DNA of 64,000 nucleotides. Source: Prototheca cutis (lineage: Eukaryota > Chlorophyta > Trebouxiophyceae > Chlorellales > Chlorellaceae). The notes beneath the pieces were generated by a model, which worked only from the letters and a program-made list of their open reading frames with translations, made no database searches and was not told the origin of the DNA. The stretch covers positions 1-64,000 of the forward strand of contig BCIH01000003.1 of the NCBI GenBank assembly GCA_002897115.2. Direction: 5' to 3'. Positions 37,969 to 46,591 of this stretch are shown here, piece after piece. How positions within the stretch are numbered: position 1 is the stretch's first letter; the number at the start of each line of letters is the position of its first letter. The translations under genes and the position numbers were made by a program.

Positions 37969-38906
37969 GAGTTTTTGGGGGGGGGGGGGTGCAGGACGGG
38001 CACCCAACATCAGGCCCAGGCCCCCCGCTTCCCCTGGACACATGCCACTGATGCAACCAACCATTGACTCTTTCTGTTCCTCCAAACCACCTCCCTGCCG
38101 CTAACCTTGTATGGGATGCCCTTGGAGGCCACCTTGGTCGCAAAGCGGCGCTTAATAAATTCCTTCGCCTCCCGGATCTGCGGATCCGTTTGTTTTGGGG
38201 AAGATAGGCGTGAGGAATATGGGCATGCCAGCAGCAAAGACACCAAAGCAGGTGTGGTGGAGATTATTATGCTTCAGCCATTGTAGCAGGTCACATCTGC
38301 AGACAACTCGGTCCCCCTGCGCACATGCTTGATGTCCTCCTTGGGATCAGGGTCGACCGAGACGAGCCCTGTGTCCAGGCCCCCCAGTCCGCCGACGACC
38401 TCTGGCAGTGGGACAGGCACGACATGCAGGAAATGGAGCTGCAGAGAGGGGTAGGGAAAGGAGGGGAACGTGTGTCGTTGGAGGGCATGCGCCCGATCGT
38501 CGGGTGCGGAGCCCGGTGAGTCAGGGGAGGAGGGCCCACAGGAGATCTGGGTCCCCGCTCTGTCGACACGAGAACTTTCCGAGGCCCCCGACACCGCACG
38601 ACATAGCAAAGGCACCCCGCAGCGCCGCAATCTCGTTCATCACAAGCGCACCTCGTCCCCCTCCCTGTAAAGGTTGTCAATCGTCCAGTCGAGGACGCGA
38701 TCTGACGCCTGCGTGCGAGCAAAGAGGTGTGCAAACGTGACCCACGCAGCCTCGAAGCGGCCAGAGCCAATCTGATGCCCAGACATCTCCCCGGCCTCGT
38801 ACTGCTTCACGATCTCTCATCCAAACACGAAAAAGGCATCTCCGTCGCGCACGTCAGAGTCGTCGACCGCCAGGAGCAGGACACGCTTTGGTGAGGAGGA
38901 GGCCAT
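37448..38906 (-). CDS. Universal stress protein family (UspA-like), copy 1, 6 exons
   Basis: UspA-fold proteins bind ATP or AMP in many members and are linked to stress tolerance. The six exons (complement) are 38853-38906, 38652-38708, 38325-38438, 38106-38177, 37701-37847 and 37492-37448, giving 162 aa. The first strand is KRVLLLAVDDSD, then LDWTIDNLYREGDE and LHFLHVVPVPLPEVVGGLGG. The ATP-loop region is LAKHQRGALAEFFMGSVTKY, matching the family's RG-x(n)-GSV pattern, followed by the last strand KQPVVVLH. An apparent stop downstream of AVDDSD disappears once GTGCGC is taken as the donor at 38852. Three of the five donors are GTGCGC. Intron 4 contains about 115 nt of nearly pure G on + (37875-37989). 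Confidence 0.88.
37860..37989. repeat. T run followed by three long G runs (intron of USP-1)
   Basis: About 13 T are followed by G runs at about 37875-37911, 37922-37966 and 37977-37989, separated by ggtggggttttg and ttgagttttt. On the transcribed strand this is C runs followed by A. Confidence 0.9.
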
Positions 38907-39189
38907 CTCTGTTACCTAGGTCTGCTCGGCCGTCAGATCTGTGAAAATGTTTTCCTTTGTTTTTGTCTGCAAAATTCTTTGCAGTATTTTGAAGCTTTGG
39001 GTTACTCGCTTTGAGTTTTCATAATCATCCGTGCGAGCGACGTAGGCTTCTTGGGAAAAGGGGTGGGGTACGATTCCAGACAAACTGGGGCGCACCCCAC
39101 AGCAGCGCCCGCTCTCCATCGGGGAGAGGAGGCGCCCCACGAGGTTACTGAGCGACAAAGTTACAGGGCATTGCCTCACAGCACGCGTT
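38907..39189. promoter_or_regulatory. Upstream region of USP-1
   Basis: AT-rich sequence just upstream of the USP-1 start (for example 38938-39010, with TTTTCCTTTGTTTTTGTC). It should contain its promoter. No specific motif was identified. Confidence 0.4.
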
Positions 39190-39440
39190 CAATGGTACTG
39201 TTCCGTGGCGCAGGGCCTGCGGCGAATCTTGGTGATCAGATCATATCAGATGGAGCGCCTGGGAGCCGGACGTGCAAGGGGGGGAGCTTGGGTTTGCGAT
39301 CAAAAGGCGGCGGTCTTTTGCCGGTCAGGACCAGTCTCTCCCCCAGGTGGCGGATGTTGCACGCGGCGTTGACGTTGCGGTTCCACACCACGCCACACCT
39401 CTGGCATTTGAGGATGGCGTACTTGTTCCGGGCGGTGCTG
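39190..39440 (-). pseudogene. OrfB/Fanzor-type zinc-ribbon remnant, second copy
   Basis: The minus-strand frame reads KYAILKCQRCGVVWNRNVNA then ACNIRHLGERLVLTGKRPPPF. It shares the CxxC knuckle, the W-N-R block, the A-C-N-[IM]-R-H helix and the TGKRP tail with the remnant at 11161-11534. Here the residue after WNR is Asn rather than Asp, so the putative RuvC catalytic carboxylate is missing. Upstream sequence (39440-39800) is open in several frames without a single conserved frame, consistent with frameshifts. This looks like a decayed transposon-type gene. The family is inferred from motif recall. Confidence 0.5.
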
Positions 39441-39799
39441 CTGTTTGCGTTGCGCGCAGTGCTGCAGGAGGGGCCACTGTCAACCGCGGGACATCACGTC
39501 CACCGGCCTCGTCCCGGCCTGGAGCACCTGTTGCGCTTGATGCCGGCGTACCGTCTGGGTGGGTGTCTTCTCTTCTGACCCCTGCCGCATCACGGAGGCA
39601 TGCCTCTTGCACCTGCTTGCCAACCTCAACACCACCCTTGGCATGCACGTCCCAGGGCAGCCGCCAGTGCAGCCCTTCAAGGTCGTGCTCACGCAGCAGC
39701 AGTGCGTCGTGCGGGGCGGTCCGGTGCCGACCGGGGGGCTGTCCCTGGCCCTGTGACAGCTGGTGCATCGACCAGTCCGATACAGTGGCTGCACTATCC

Positions 39800-41220
39800 A
39801 CTCCCGTGGTCCGGCTTCAATGCAGGAGGATTAGAAGGTGTTTTTGACTTTGGACATCAACCAACACCAGCCACCACAGCTGCTCAGCCTGACGATGAAG
39901 CCCAGCACATGGACGACTGGCATGATCTGAGCCAGGTGGCGGCAGCGTCGGCCCAACCTCTGTTACGCTGAGTAGGGTACACCATGAGACCTCCATGGTG
40001 CCAGATCCCGGCAGGCTGCTGTGGACAGCCAGCTGGTCTTGCTGACACCGAGCGGGGAGCCCAAACGTGGGGACAATGCTGGGCCTTCAACCCCGGTTTT
40101 TCGGCACTCTACGGAAGACTCTGTCATCAACGGCCTGGTGCAGCGCCACATGCTGAAACACCCAGGCGCAGCAAAGGATGACCTTCTTCGATTCACTCAA
40201 GAAATACTAAGCACCCGCTCCCCGGAACCCGTCGACAAGTGAGCAACAGAGCTGGAAGAAGGGCGGCTCTGGGCTGAAATTCCGCTCAATCCAGGCTCTG
40301 GATCCAAGAAGTGGAAGAACGGGTGGGGGGAACGCAGCCGCCAGAAGTACAAGTGGAGGACCACAGCGAGATTAAATGCAGGTGCAGAGGCCCAGAAAAC
40401 GGTGGCCACGACATTGCCTGTTGCTGAACGTGAATCTGATCCCTAGATAGATTGACCTGCCTTTGTCTGCACAGTACTTCCCTTGGTTCGACAAAACAAT
40501 GGGCAATTGAATCATGATATGGAGGTGCAAGACAAGATTTTCTTCTGAAATCAACCCACACAAGCACCTACTCTGGGACCCAAACAGTGCATGAGCCAGG
40601 TCCTTGCCAATCCCGATCGCGCTTGCTGGCGGCGCGTTTGAAGAATGCCAAGGGCCGCCAAACGAGAAACCGACATAATCGCAACTCCCATCTGCACCCT
40701 CAATCCTTTCATTATCTTGATTTCTGGAGTTAACAGGCGTTGCGAGGGCCTGTACACGCGTGGCTTGGTGGCCCCGTCCCCCGCAGCTGCGCAGGCCCCG
40801 ACGGTCGAAGGGTGGTTGCCCACGAGCACGCTCCGTACTGGCCCCGCCCTGTTGTCAAACCGTGCTTTGGGTGCGGAATAAACATCATCGTGCAGTCGTA
40901 CAAGGGGATGTTCGCACGGGAGGGCCTGGAGGGTATTGTCGAATATTGTTCACGGGAAAACCGACACGCGAAGGTGGCGCACTATTTTAACAAACGGCCT
41001 TGAAGGCCCTCCGACGACCAACCTCGGCTGCTGCACGACAATTTTTATCTCAAGCAATGACGCACTGGGAGGGCACCTCTGGGAAGGAAGTGGGCGTGCC
41101 TGCACGCAGTCAGTCCTCGTCCAAAACACTCGCGGAGCGCCGTACCAAAGATCGGGCACTTTGAACAGCGTGGATAGGCCTTTACAACGCCCGTTCTTTC
41201 AGAAGTATGCATGCTAAAAT
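39800..41220 (+). pseudogene. Decayed mobile-element-like reading frame(s), unassigned
   Basis: Successive frames on + look protein-like but are broken by stops and frame changes. They include VFDFGHQPTPATTAAQPDDE (about 39837-39896), a stretch with VFRHSTEDSVINGLVQRHML (about 40100-40160), WAEIPLNPGSGSKKWKNGWG (about 40272-40331), FGCGINIIVQSYKGMFARE (about 40867-40923) and LGGHLWEGSGRACTQSVLV (about 41065-41123). The order and spacing suggest one ancestral protein of at least 400 residues. No catalytic motif is recognisable. Its position next to the zinc-ribbon remnant suggests a mobile origin, but this is inference. Confidence 0.35.
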
Positions 41221-41441
41221 ATGTTAGAAGACCGGAAATGGGAGGGAGCACCTTGTATTCGCTATTGAAGTAGTTTGCGAAACCCCTCCTGCTGACCCCT
41301 TGCGGGAAGGTGACTGGCAGGTGCCGACTATGCCCTGTTTGGGGCCCTCTGCACAACCCACCATCCGGGCATTCCCTTAGGTTTTACTTCTGGATGATTA
41401 TTCTATCGGTGCATTGACAATCCAAAGCAGGACGCATTTTG

Positions 41442-41939
41442 TCAGAGAGTCGTAGGCAGTTCAGCCTGGCTGTGAACTTGTGCTGCCAGGAGCCCAGAGT
41501 ACGGGGCGTCGCTGAGGTTTTGCTCGGCTGTTGCCCTGGTGCTCTCCTTGGGCTTGACATCCAGGGAAGGTGTCTGCATCATTCCCCTGGTACTCATATT
41601 GCTGTGGGATTGCCTGAAATAGCGACAATACTGTTGACAATTGAACGGCCAACCCAGGGCAGACTCTCTGAGAGCTCCGACGTCATTTGACTCGAAAACT
41701 GCTGGAGATGCATGCTTGCCATGGTCTGGCGGGTATATCGCATGGGTCCAGGTGAAGCCATCGGCAACAAATGCTGTTTGCCAGATGGCCGTGGCACGTC
41801 GGGTGGAGGCCGGCAAAACACCACCGCCACAAACCTGCACGGCATCCTGCGCTGAGAGAAGCCAGGGCGTGGGTACATGTGGGACAACGGAGTCAACGTG
41901 GCACTCTGGCCCATGGCAGTCAACGACGCCGCCGGCCAT
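41442..41939 (-). CDS. Uncharacterised open reading frame (165 aa), possibly real
   Basis: A single uninterrupted frame starting MAGGVVDCHGPECHVDSVVP with a non-random look: Cys/His rich at first, then a block with TRRATAIWQTAFVADGFTWT, and a Gln/Ser-rich end. I do not recognise a family. There is a competing 141-aa frame on the same strand (41594-42019) and a 135-aa frame on +, so it may be chance. It lies between decayed element sequence and USP-2. Confidence 0.2.
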   Translation of the reverse strand: MAGGVVDCHGPECHVDSVVPHVPTPWLLSAQDAVQVCGGGVLPASTRRATAIWQTAFVADGFTWTHAIYPPDHGKHASPAVFESNDVGALRESALGWPFNCQQYCRYFRQSHSNMSTRGMMQTPSLDVKPKESTRATAEQNLSDAPYSGLLAAQVHSQAELPTTL

Positions 41940-42251
41940 GCCAGGCCGCCCGTGCTCTCAACACCCCCAAAGCAGGGCAGGAACCCTTCCAGAAGGACCT
42001 GAGAACCTGCTGGCTGCACTCGTTATGTGTATTGCACTGCCCACGTGAAATTTCGCATATTTCACATGTTTGTTGCTTCCTTTCAAGACAAGTGCAGTGG
42101 CCCAGGAAAGTTGCCCCTGTTCTCTGGCCCACATGGCTGAGGAAAACGCAGTTTTTTTATTACTGTGGAGCGTCAATGGGATCACTGGGAAACAGGTGCA
42201 CAGGCGATCTACAAGCGCAAAACCCTGGAGTCATATGCAATCAAGACTTCT

Positions 42252-43456
42252 CTAGGTCATGATGATGACAGGGATTTTGGAGGTGGCAACGACGAACTGT
42301 AGCAGGGGGAGATGGGGAAACTCGTCATCAACTGCCAGAGATATACCCTGTGCATAGCATGAGACTGGCTTTGAGGCACCGGGTCCCTTCGCATCTCCCG
42401 CCCAGCACCAGGAGACGGGTTCCTACTCCCCAACGCCCTGCCAAATGCTGCCACCTCACAGCCCCACGCGCAACTCACGTTACTGACAGAGCCGAGGAAC
42501 AGCTCCGCAATCCGCCCACGGTCCGACTTGCCAATCACGATGGCATCCGCCCCGGCCTCCTCGGCGTACTTGATGAGGACCTCGCCGATCTTCTTGGTGA
42601 TGGACGGTGTCAGCAGAATGGCAACTGCGCGATGGGTGGGTCGGTGCGAATGAGCGACAGGTTGCCAAAACACCCCAGGATCATCACAGTGAAACAGCAT
42701 GCCATTGGATGCCCACCATCAATCAAGGCGCCCCGCCGGCCCCAGCGCCGTCAAACGTACTCTGGTAGTCCACATTCGCGGCCTTGAGGTGGGGCACGAA
42801 GATTTCATAGATCCGGGTCTTGGCCTCCGTGATCTGTGGCGGGTTGTCGTCGTGTGAGGAAGAATGGAGGAAGAGCGTGCTGCCTGTTTGTCCTTTGGCC
42901 CCAGCCCAAAGGCTTCAGCCGTATCAGTTCATGCTCCTTGGAGAGTAATATCCCAGTCGCTGGGCATGGCAGGCGCCAAATCCACGTACCCTGTGCCTGA
43001 ACTTCTGCTTGGGAGTCTCGGGCTCGCTGAGGTCCACACCGCCAGACATGGATGCGGCCATGCCCAGCTCCTCCCGCTCGTGGTAAGGGTCCGGCAGCAC
43101 GTGGGTCAGGTAAATCTGCAACCCAATTGGAATACACAATTAAACATCGGCAAAGGCTCGGCAATAATTTTATCATGATTATAATGCTTTAAGAACATCC
43201 CTGTAGGCGCCGAAAACGAGAGATCTGGGCTCATCTCGCCTCCGCACCTCGTCCCCGGCAGCCACGAGTTTCGTGGCCAGAAGCTTCTCCAGCCGAGTCT
43301 CAGAGGCCTGCGCAGCAGCGTTGCCGACATGGAGGTTGTCGGACTGCAAGGCTTTATCGCGTTCAACGCGCACACCACCAGAGCAACCGCGTGCCGTACC
43401 TGGGTGGCATCGATGGCCAGCACGAACTTCCGGCCAGTTGCACTCTGCGTGGCCAT
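42252..43456 (-). CDS. Universal stress protein family (UspA-like), copy 2, 6 exons
   Basis: Six exons (complement) close in frame: 43400-43456, 43248-43307, 42990-43115, 42761-42833, 42479-42624 and 42252-42296, giving 168 aa. The protein starts MATQSATGRKFVLAIDATQ. It continues LEKLLATKLVAAGDE, IYLTHVLPDPYHEREELGMA, TEAKTRIYEIFVPHLKAANV and ADAIVIGKSDRGRIAELFLG, and ends VVATSKIPVIIMT. The DRGRIAELFLGSVSN segment is the family's nucleotide-loop region. Exon order and lengths mirror copy 1: exon 1 is 57 against 54 nt, the nucleotide-loop exon 146 against 147, and the last exon 45 in both. The sequences are otherwise well diverged. A local duplication is the simplest explanation. Both are on the same strand. 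Confidence 0.9.
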
Positions 43457-44449
43457 AGTGCTTTCCTGTGTCGTGGAAACGGTTGTTCCCTTGGTGTGAC
43501 TGATGAATGATATGAGGCTTTTGTTTACTAGTGTTACGTAGGCGCATCTGAGCGTTGCCTAAGTGGGCAAGGTGGGATCTCTTCACGCTTGGAAGATTCG
43601 CCGCGCAGGTCACGCAGGCGGCATCTTTGGCAGCATCTCGCAACAACATCGCCCGGAACGAGAAGCTCCTGGAGAAACCGCGAATGAGGCTTTCGCTATT
43701 CGTTCATGCTCGGAAAACAGTGCTTCCATGACAAAATACTTGGGAAATGCGGGTCCTAGTGATGTCACTGGGTCGCCGTCAGTGGTACCCCGCCTGGGTT
43801 TCGAGGTGGTTTCGTCGAGATATTCGGGGTGGGCACGTCGCACCACGGCCGCGCGGCGCATCCGTCATCCTCCGCGTCCTGCGTCCATGTGCCGACTCCA
43901 ATGCAGACATACAACCGTTGAAATTTCGACTGGAAACGTCAAGACTGGTCTCTGAGCGCCAATGAGTTGTGCATGCTGCAGACATTTGAGGAAAGGAGCC
44001 CGGCCATTAAAAAGGATCTGATCTGTCCAGAAAGTGAGGATGTCTTCATCAAAACAACCCCAGTTCCCCAAGCCAGAAGTTCGTTCATGCTGGCAGCTGC
44101 GGAGCAGCAACAGCACATGCGTTCCTCGCCGGCGAATTTCGGCCCGGCCGCTTGCTCCCATAGCAAATGGTTCTCTCGTTTCAGGAGAATTCCATATTGC
44201 AAATAAGTTCGTGCAAGCCGCACCGATGTGCATATGTGCACGTAATTGCGTCAGAGCAAGTCCCTCAGCACAGCCTACTGGCTGGTGGCACTTGGAACAG
44301 AAATGGCTGTCGACGTTCATTCAAGCACCTCCGGAAAGCCGCAGCGGTCCCAGTGCAGGGAGCGGGTCGCACGCGACACTTTTAGCTGCGTTCCCTCATA
44401 ACGAGAAAAAATCCATTGAAATATCGATGCGCTAAACAGAGCTGGCGCA
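43457..44449. other. Divergent intergenic region between USP-2 and the NUMOD3 gene
   Basis: Nearly 1 kb between two start codons facing away from each other. Frames on both strands are open for 100-150 codons (for example - 43865-44320, starting MNVDSHFCSKCHQPVGC, and + 44034-44435), but none is recognised. It should hold both promoters and may include a short unannotated gene or element fragment. Confidence 0.35.
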
Positions 44450-46390
44450 ATGCGACCTTTCACGGCATTCTGGCCAGGGCCCGGTTGCACGGCGGGCCCT
44501 GTCTCGGCGGTGACGTCCGTGCGCCGCCCATCCGCCGTTCTCCACCTGCGCCAGCCGTTTGCTGGATCCAATACACAGGAGAAGCGTTGTAGCGACGTCA
44601 TCAGGAGCACCACGACCGATGGCAGTGCCGCGGTCCCTTCAGCAAAGCGGCCTGCTGAGGCGCCGGTGCTGCTTGAGGGGTATCCCTCCGATCTCCCACA
44701 AGAGGACATCATCGCCACGCAGCTGCGGATCCTGACTCCCACAAAGTCCAACAGACTACACGTTACGCCAGACATGAGTTTTACGGAGGCCCAGCGCCGC
44801 ATCAAAATCTGCCTGGCCAACTCTGGTCGGCAGCCCTGGAACAAGGGCAAGCACCACTCCGAAGGTGAAAAGCCTGAGACCCTTTGGATTGCAGGGCTTC
44901 CCGGGGATTGGGGTGTTCCCAGTGGGGGCGGTCGAGGGTTGCGGGGTAGGGTCCTGCTGTCACTGCACATGCCTTCGAGCCACAGGAGCCTGCGCTGTGA
45001 AATTCCTGCTGGCGGCTCTGCAGCCGGGATGGTGACCACCTCCGTCTGGCCCAATGCCGCTCCCATGCAGAAACGCGGTCCAAAATCAGGCTGCGGACCC
45101 GGGAAGCCATGCAGCGGCCGGAAGTCAAGCAGAAGGTCGCCGCTGCCATCCGACAGCGAGGCCCCACGTCAATGTCCGATGAGCTCAAGGTGCCTGGCGT
45201 ACTATGTGATGCCGTGATTGACGAGGGGGGGGTTGGCTCTTTAGGGGAAAAGGATGGTTCATGCCGCACAACGTGATGGCCGTTTCCCTTTAGGTTGGCC
45301 CGTCCCCAATCTCCCGATGTACAGGCCAGGCTGTCTCTCAAGGCAAAGGAGAATGCGGAGGAGATCAGGGGACAGATGCTGGCACAGGCGGAGGAGCTGC
45401 ATGAGGCGCTCAAGGTTCATGACAACCCTAGCTACCGGGACATTGCAACGTATCCAAAGATCCCACAGGAAATAATGTCCCTGGCATGGTTTACCTGCCG
45501 AAGAAACTGGCAAGATGTACGTTTGTTGGTGGCGCATGGCCCTGAGCGCCAGCACACCGCATGCCGGCAGCAGGCTGCATTGGGTTTGAGACACAGCCGC
45601 GATCCCTTCCATCTCCCACCCTCCAGCCACCCACACACAACGCGTAGAGTCTTCCTTCCCTGTCCCTACAACACCACAGTATGCCAGGGTCGTCCTGGAG
45701 GAGGACCCCCCAGCATTTTTGACGGAACTCAAGACTCGGATTGACCGACGCCGGGCCAAGGAGGCTCGACAAGCCGCCCAGCTTGAGGTCCGCAGTGCAG
45801 GGGGGTCAGTGGGGGTTAGTGGAGAAGGGGGGGGGCCCTCGTGGCGACACCAATCCAACCCGAGCACACACCGCCCCTCTTTCTGGACTTGGGTTTGAGA
45901 CTGCTCATCGTTTCCACGGCAACAATGACCCCACCCGCAGAACCGACGGGTACTGGCACTGGCTCAGGCGCAGCTGCAAGATCTACGCGATGCAGAGGGG
46001 CGGGTGCTGCAAGTGGAGGGGGCGCTCGCGAAACTCCGGAAAGCGGTGAGGCTCCGGTGCTGCCGGGGGATGGGGCTTGGCACGGGGCTGGGTGACTGGG
46101 AGTGGCATGCAGGTGTGTTGCATCCCATTATGTGCTGCAGCCTGGGTGCTGTGTGTGGTCACGAGTAAGCAGCACCACACAAGCATCTACCACCGCAATC
46201 ACCAGCTCATGTTTCATGTCGGTACTCTCTACTCGTGCAGCGTGAGAGCGAGGCCAACATGGACGCGGCGCGGCGCGAGCGATACGCCAAGGCGGAGCAT
46301 GAAGCGCGGGAGCTCGTGGAGCGCTGTCGGCGGCGAGTGGTCGAGCTGGCGCACCTGCTGCAGGCATGCGAGGTACCAAAGTCCAAGTGA
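44450..46390 (+). CDS. NUMOD3-motif protein with C-terminal coiled coil, likely organelle-targeted
   Basis: Exons are 44450-44864, 45071 to about 45189, about 45294-45516, 45680-45787, 45941-46045 and 46241-46390. The N-terminus (MRPFTAFWPGPGCTAGPVSA) is Ser/Arg/Ala rich and transit-peptide-like. Residues about 105-165 hold a NUMOD3-type DNA-binding motif, ANSGRQPWNKGKHHSE joined across the first intron to ETRSKIRLRTREAM. NUMOD3 is best known from homing endonucleases, but plant and algal proteins also carry it. Downstream exons give heptad-like, charged helices such as LARPQSPDVQARLSLKAKEN, VLALAQAQLQDLRDAEGRVL and ERYAKAEHEARELVERC. No nuclease catalytic motif is seen. The junction of exons 2 and 3 is uncertain: the obvious donor leaves the frame off by one, and a donor at about 45169 (AT|GTCCGA) would repair it. 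Confidence 0.72.
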
Positions 46391-46591
46391 GCCGCTGCCA
46401 GTCCCCGGTCGAGGAGCTCAGTGCTAGTGGAGCTTCATGAGTTTGGCCATGTTTCTGGCTGGTAGCTGCTGTTCCTGAATTGACTTGCATAACATCAAAC
46501 CCATTGATCTGATCAGCAGGGTGTTTCGACGGCACGAACATACATCCATGGAATGTCAAATATATGCTGTGCATGCTCCACACAGAATAGG
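46391..46591. other. Convergent 3' stretch between the NUMOD3 gene and AASDH
   Basis: A 201-bp stretch containing the two 3' UTRs. No feature was seen. Confidence 0.4.

Noticed and set aside
37875..37989. Telomeric or subtelomeric repeat
   Set aside because: The tract is pure G with short T interruptions, not a TTTAGGG-type repeat, and it lies inside a gene.
38817..38819. Premature stop making USP-1 a pseudogene
   Set aside because: The TGA falls inside an intron once GTGCGC at 38852 is used as donor. The same exon break is found in the paralogue at 43400, and the remaining frame is intact.
43865..44320. 151-aa minus-strand frame starting MNVDSHFCSKCHQP as a zinc-finger gene
   Set aside because: It has one CxxC only, no second Cys pair and no recognisable fold, and it overlaps equally open frames on the other strand. 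It is left within the intergenic description.
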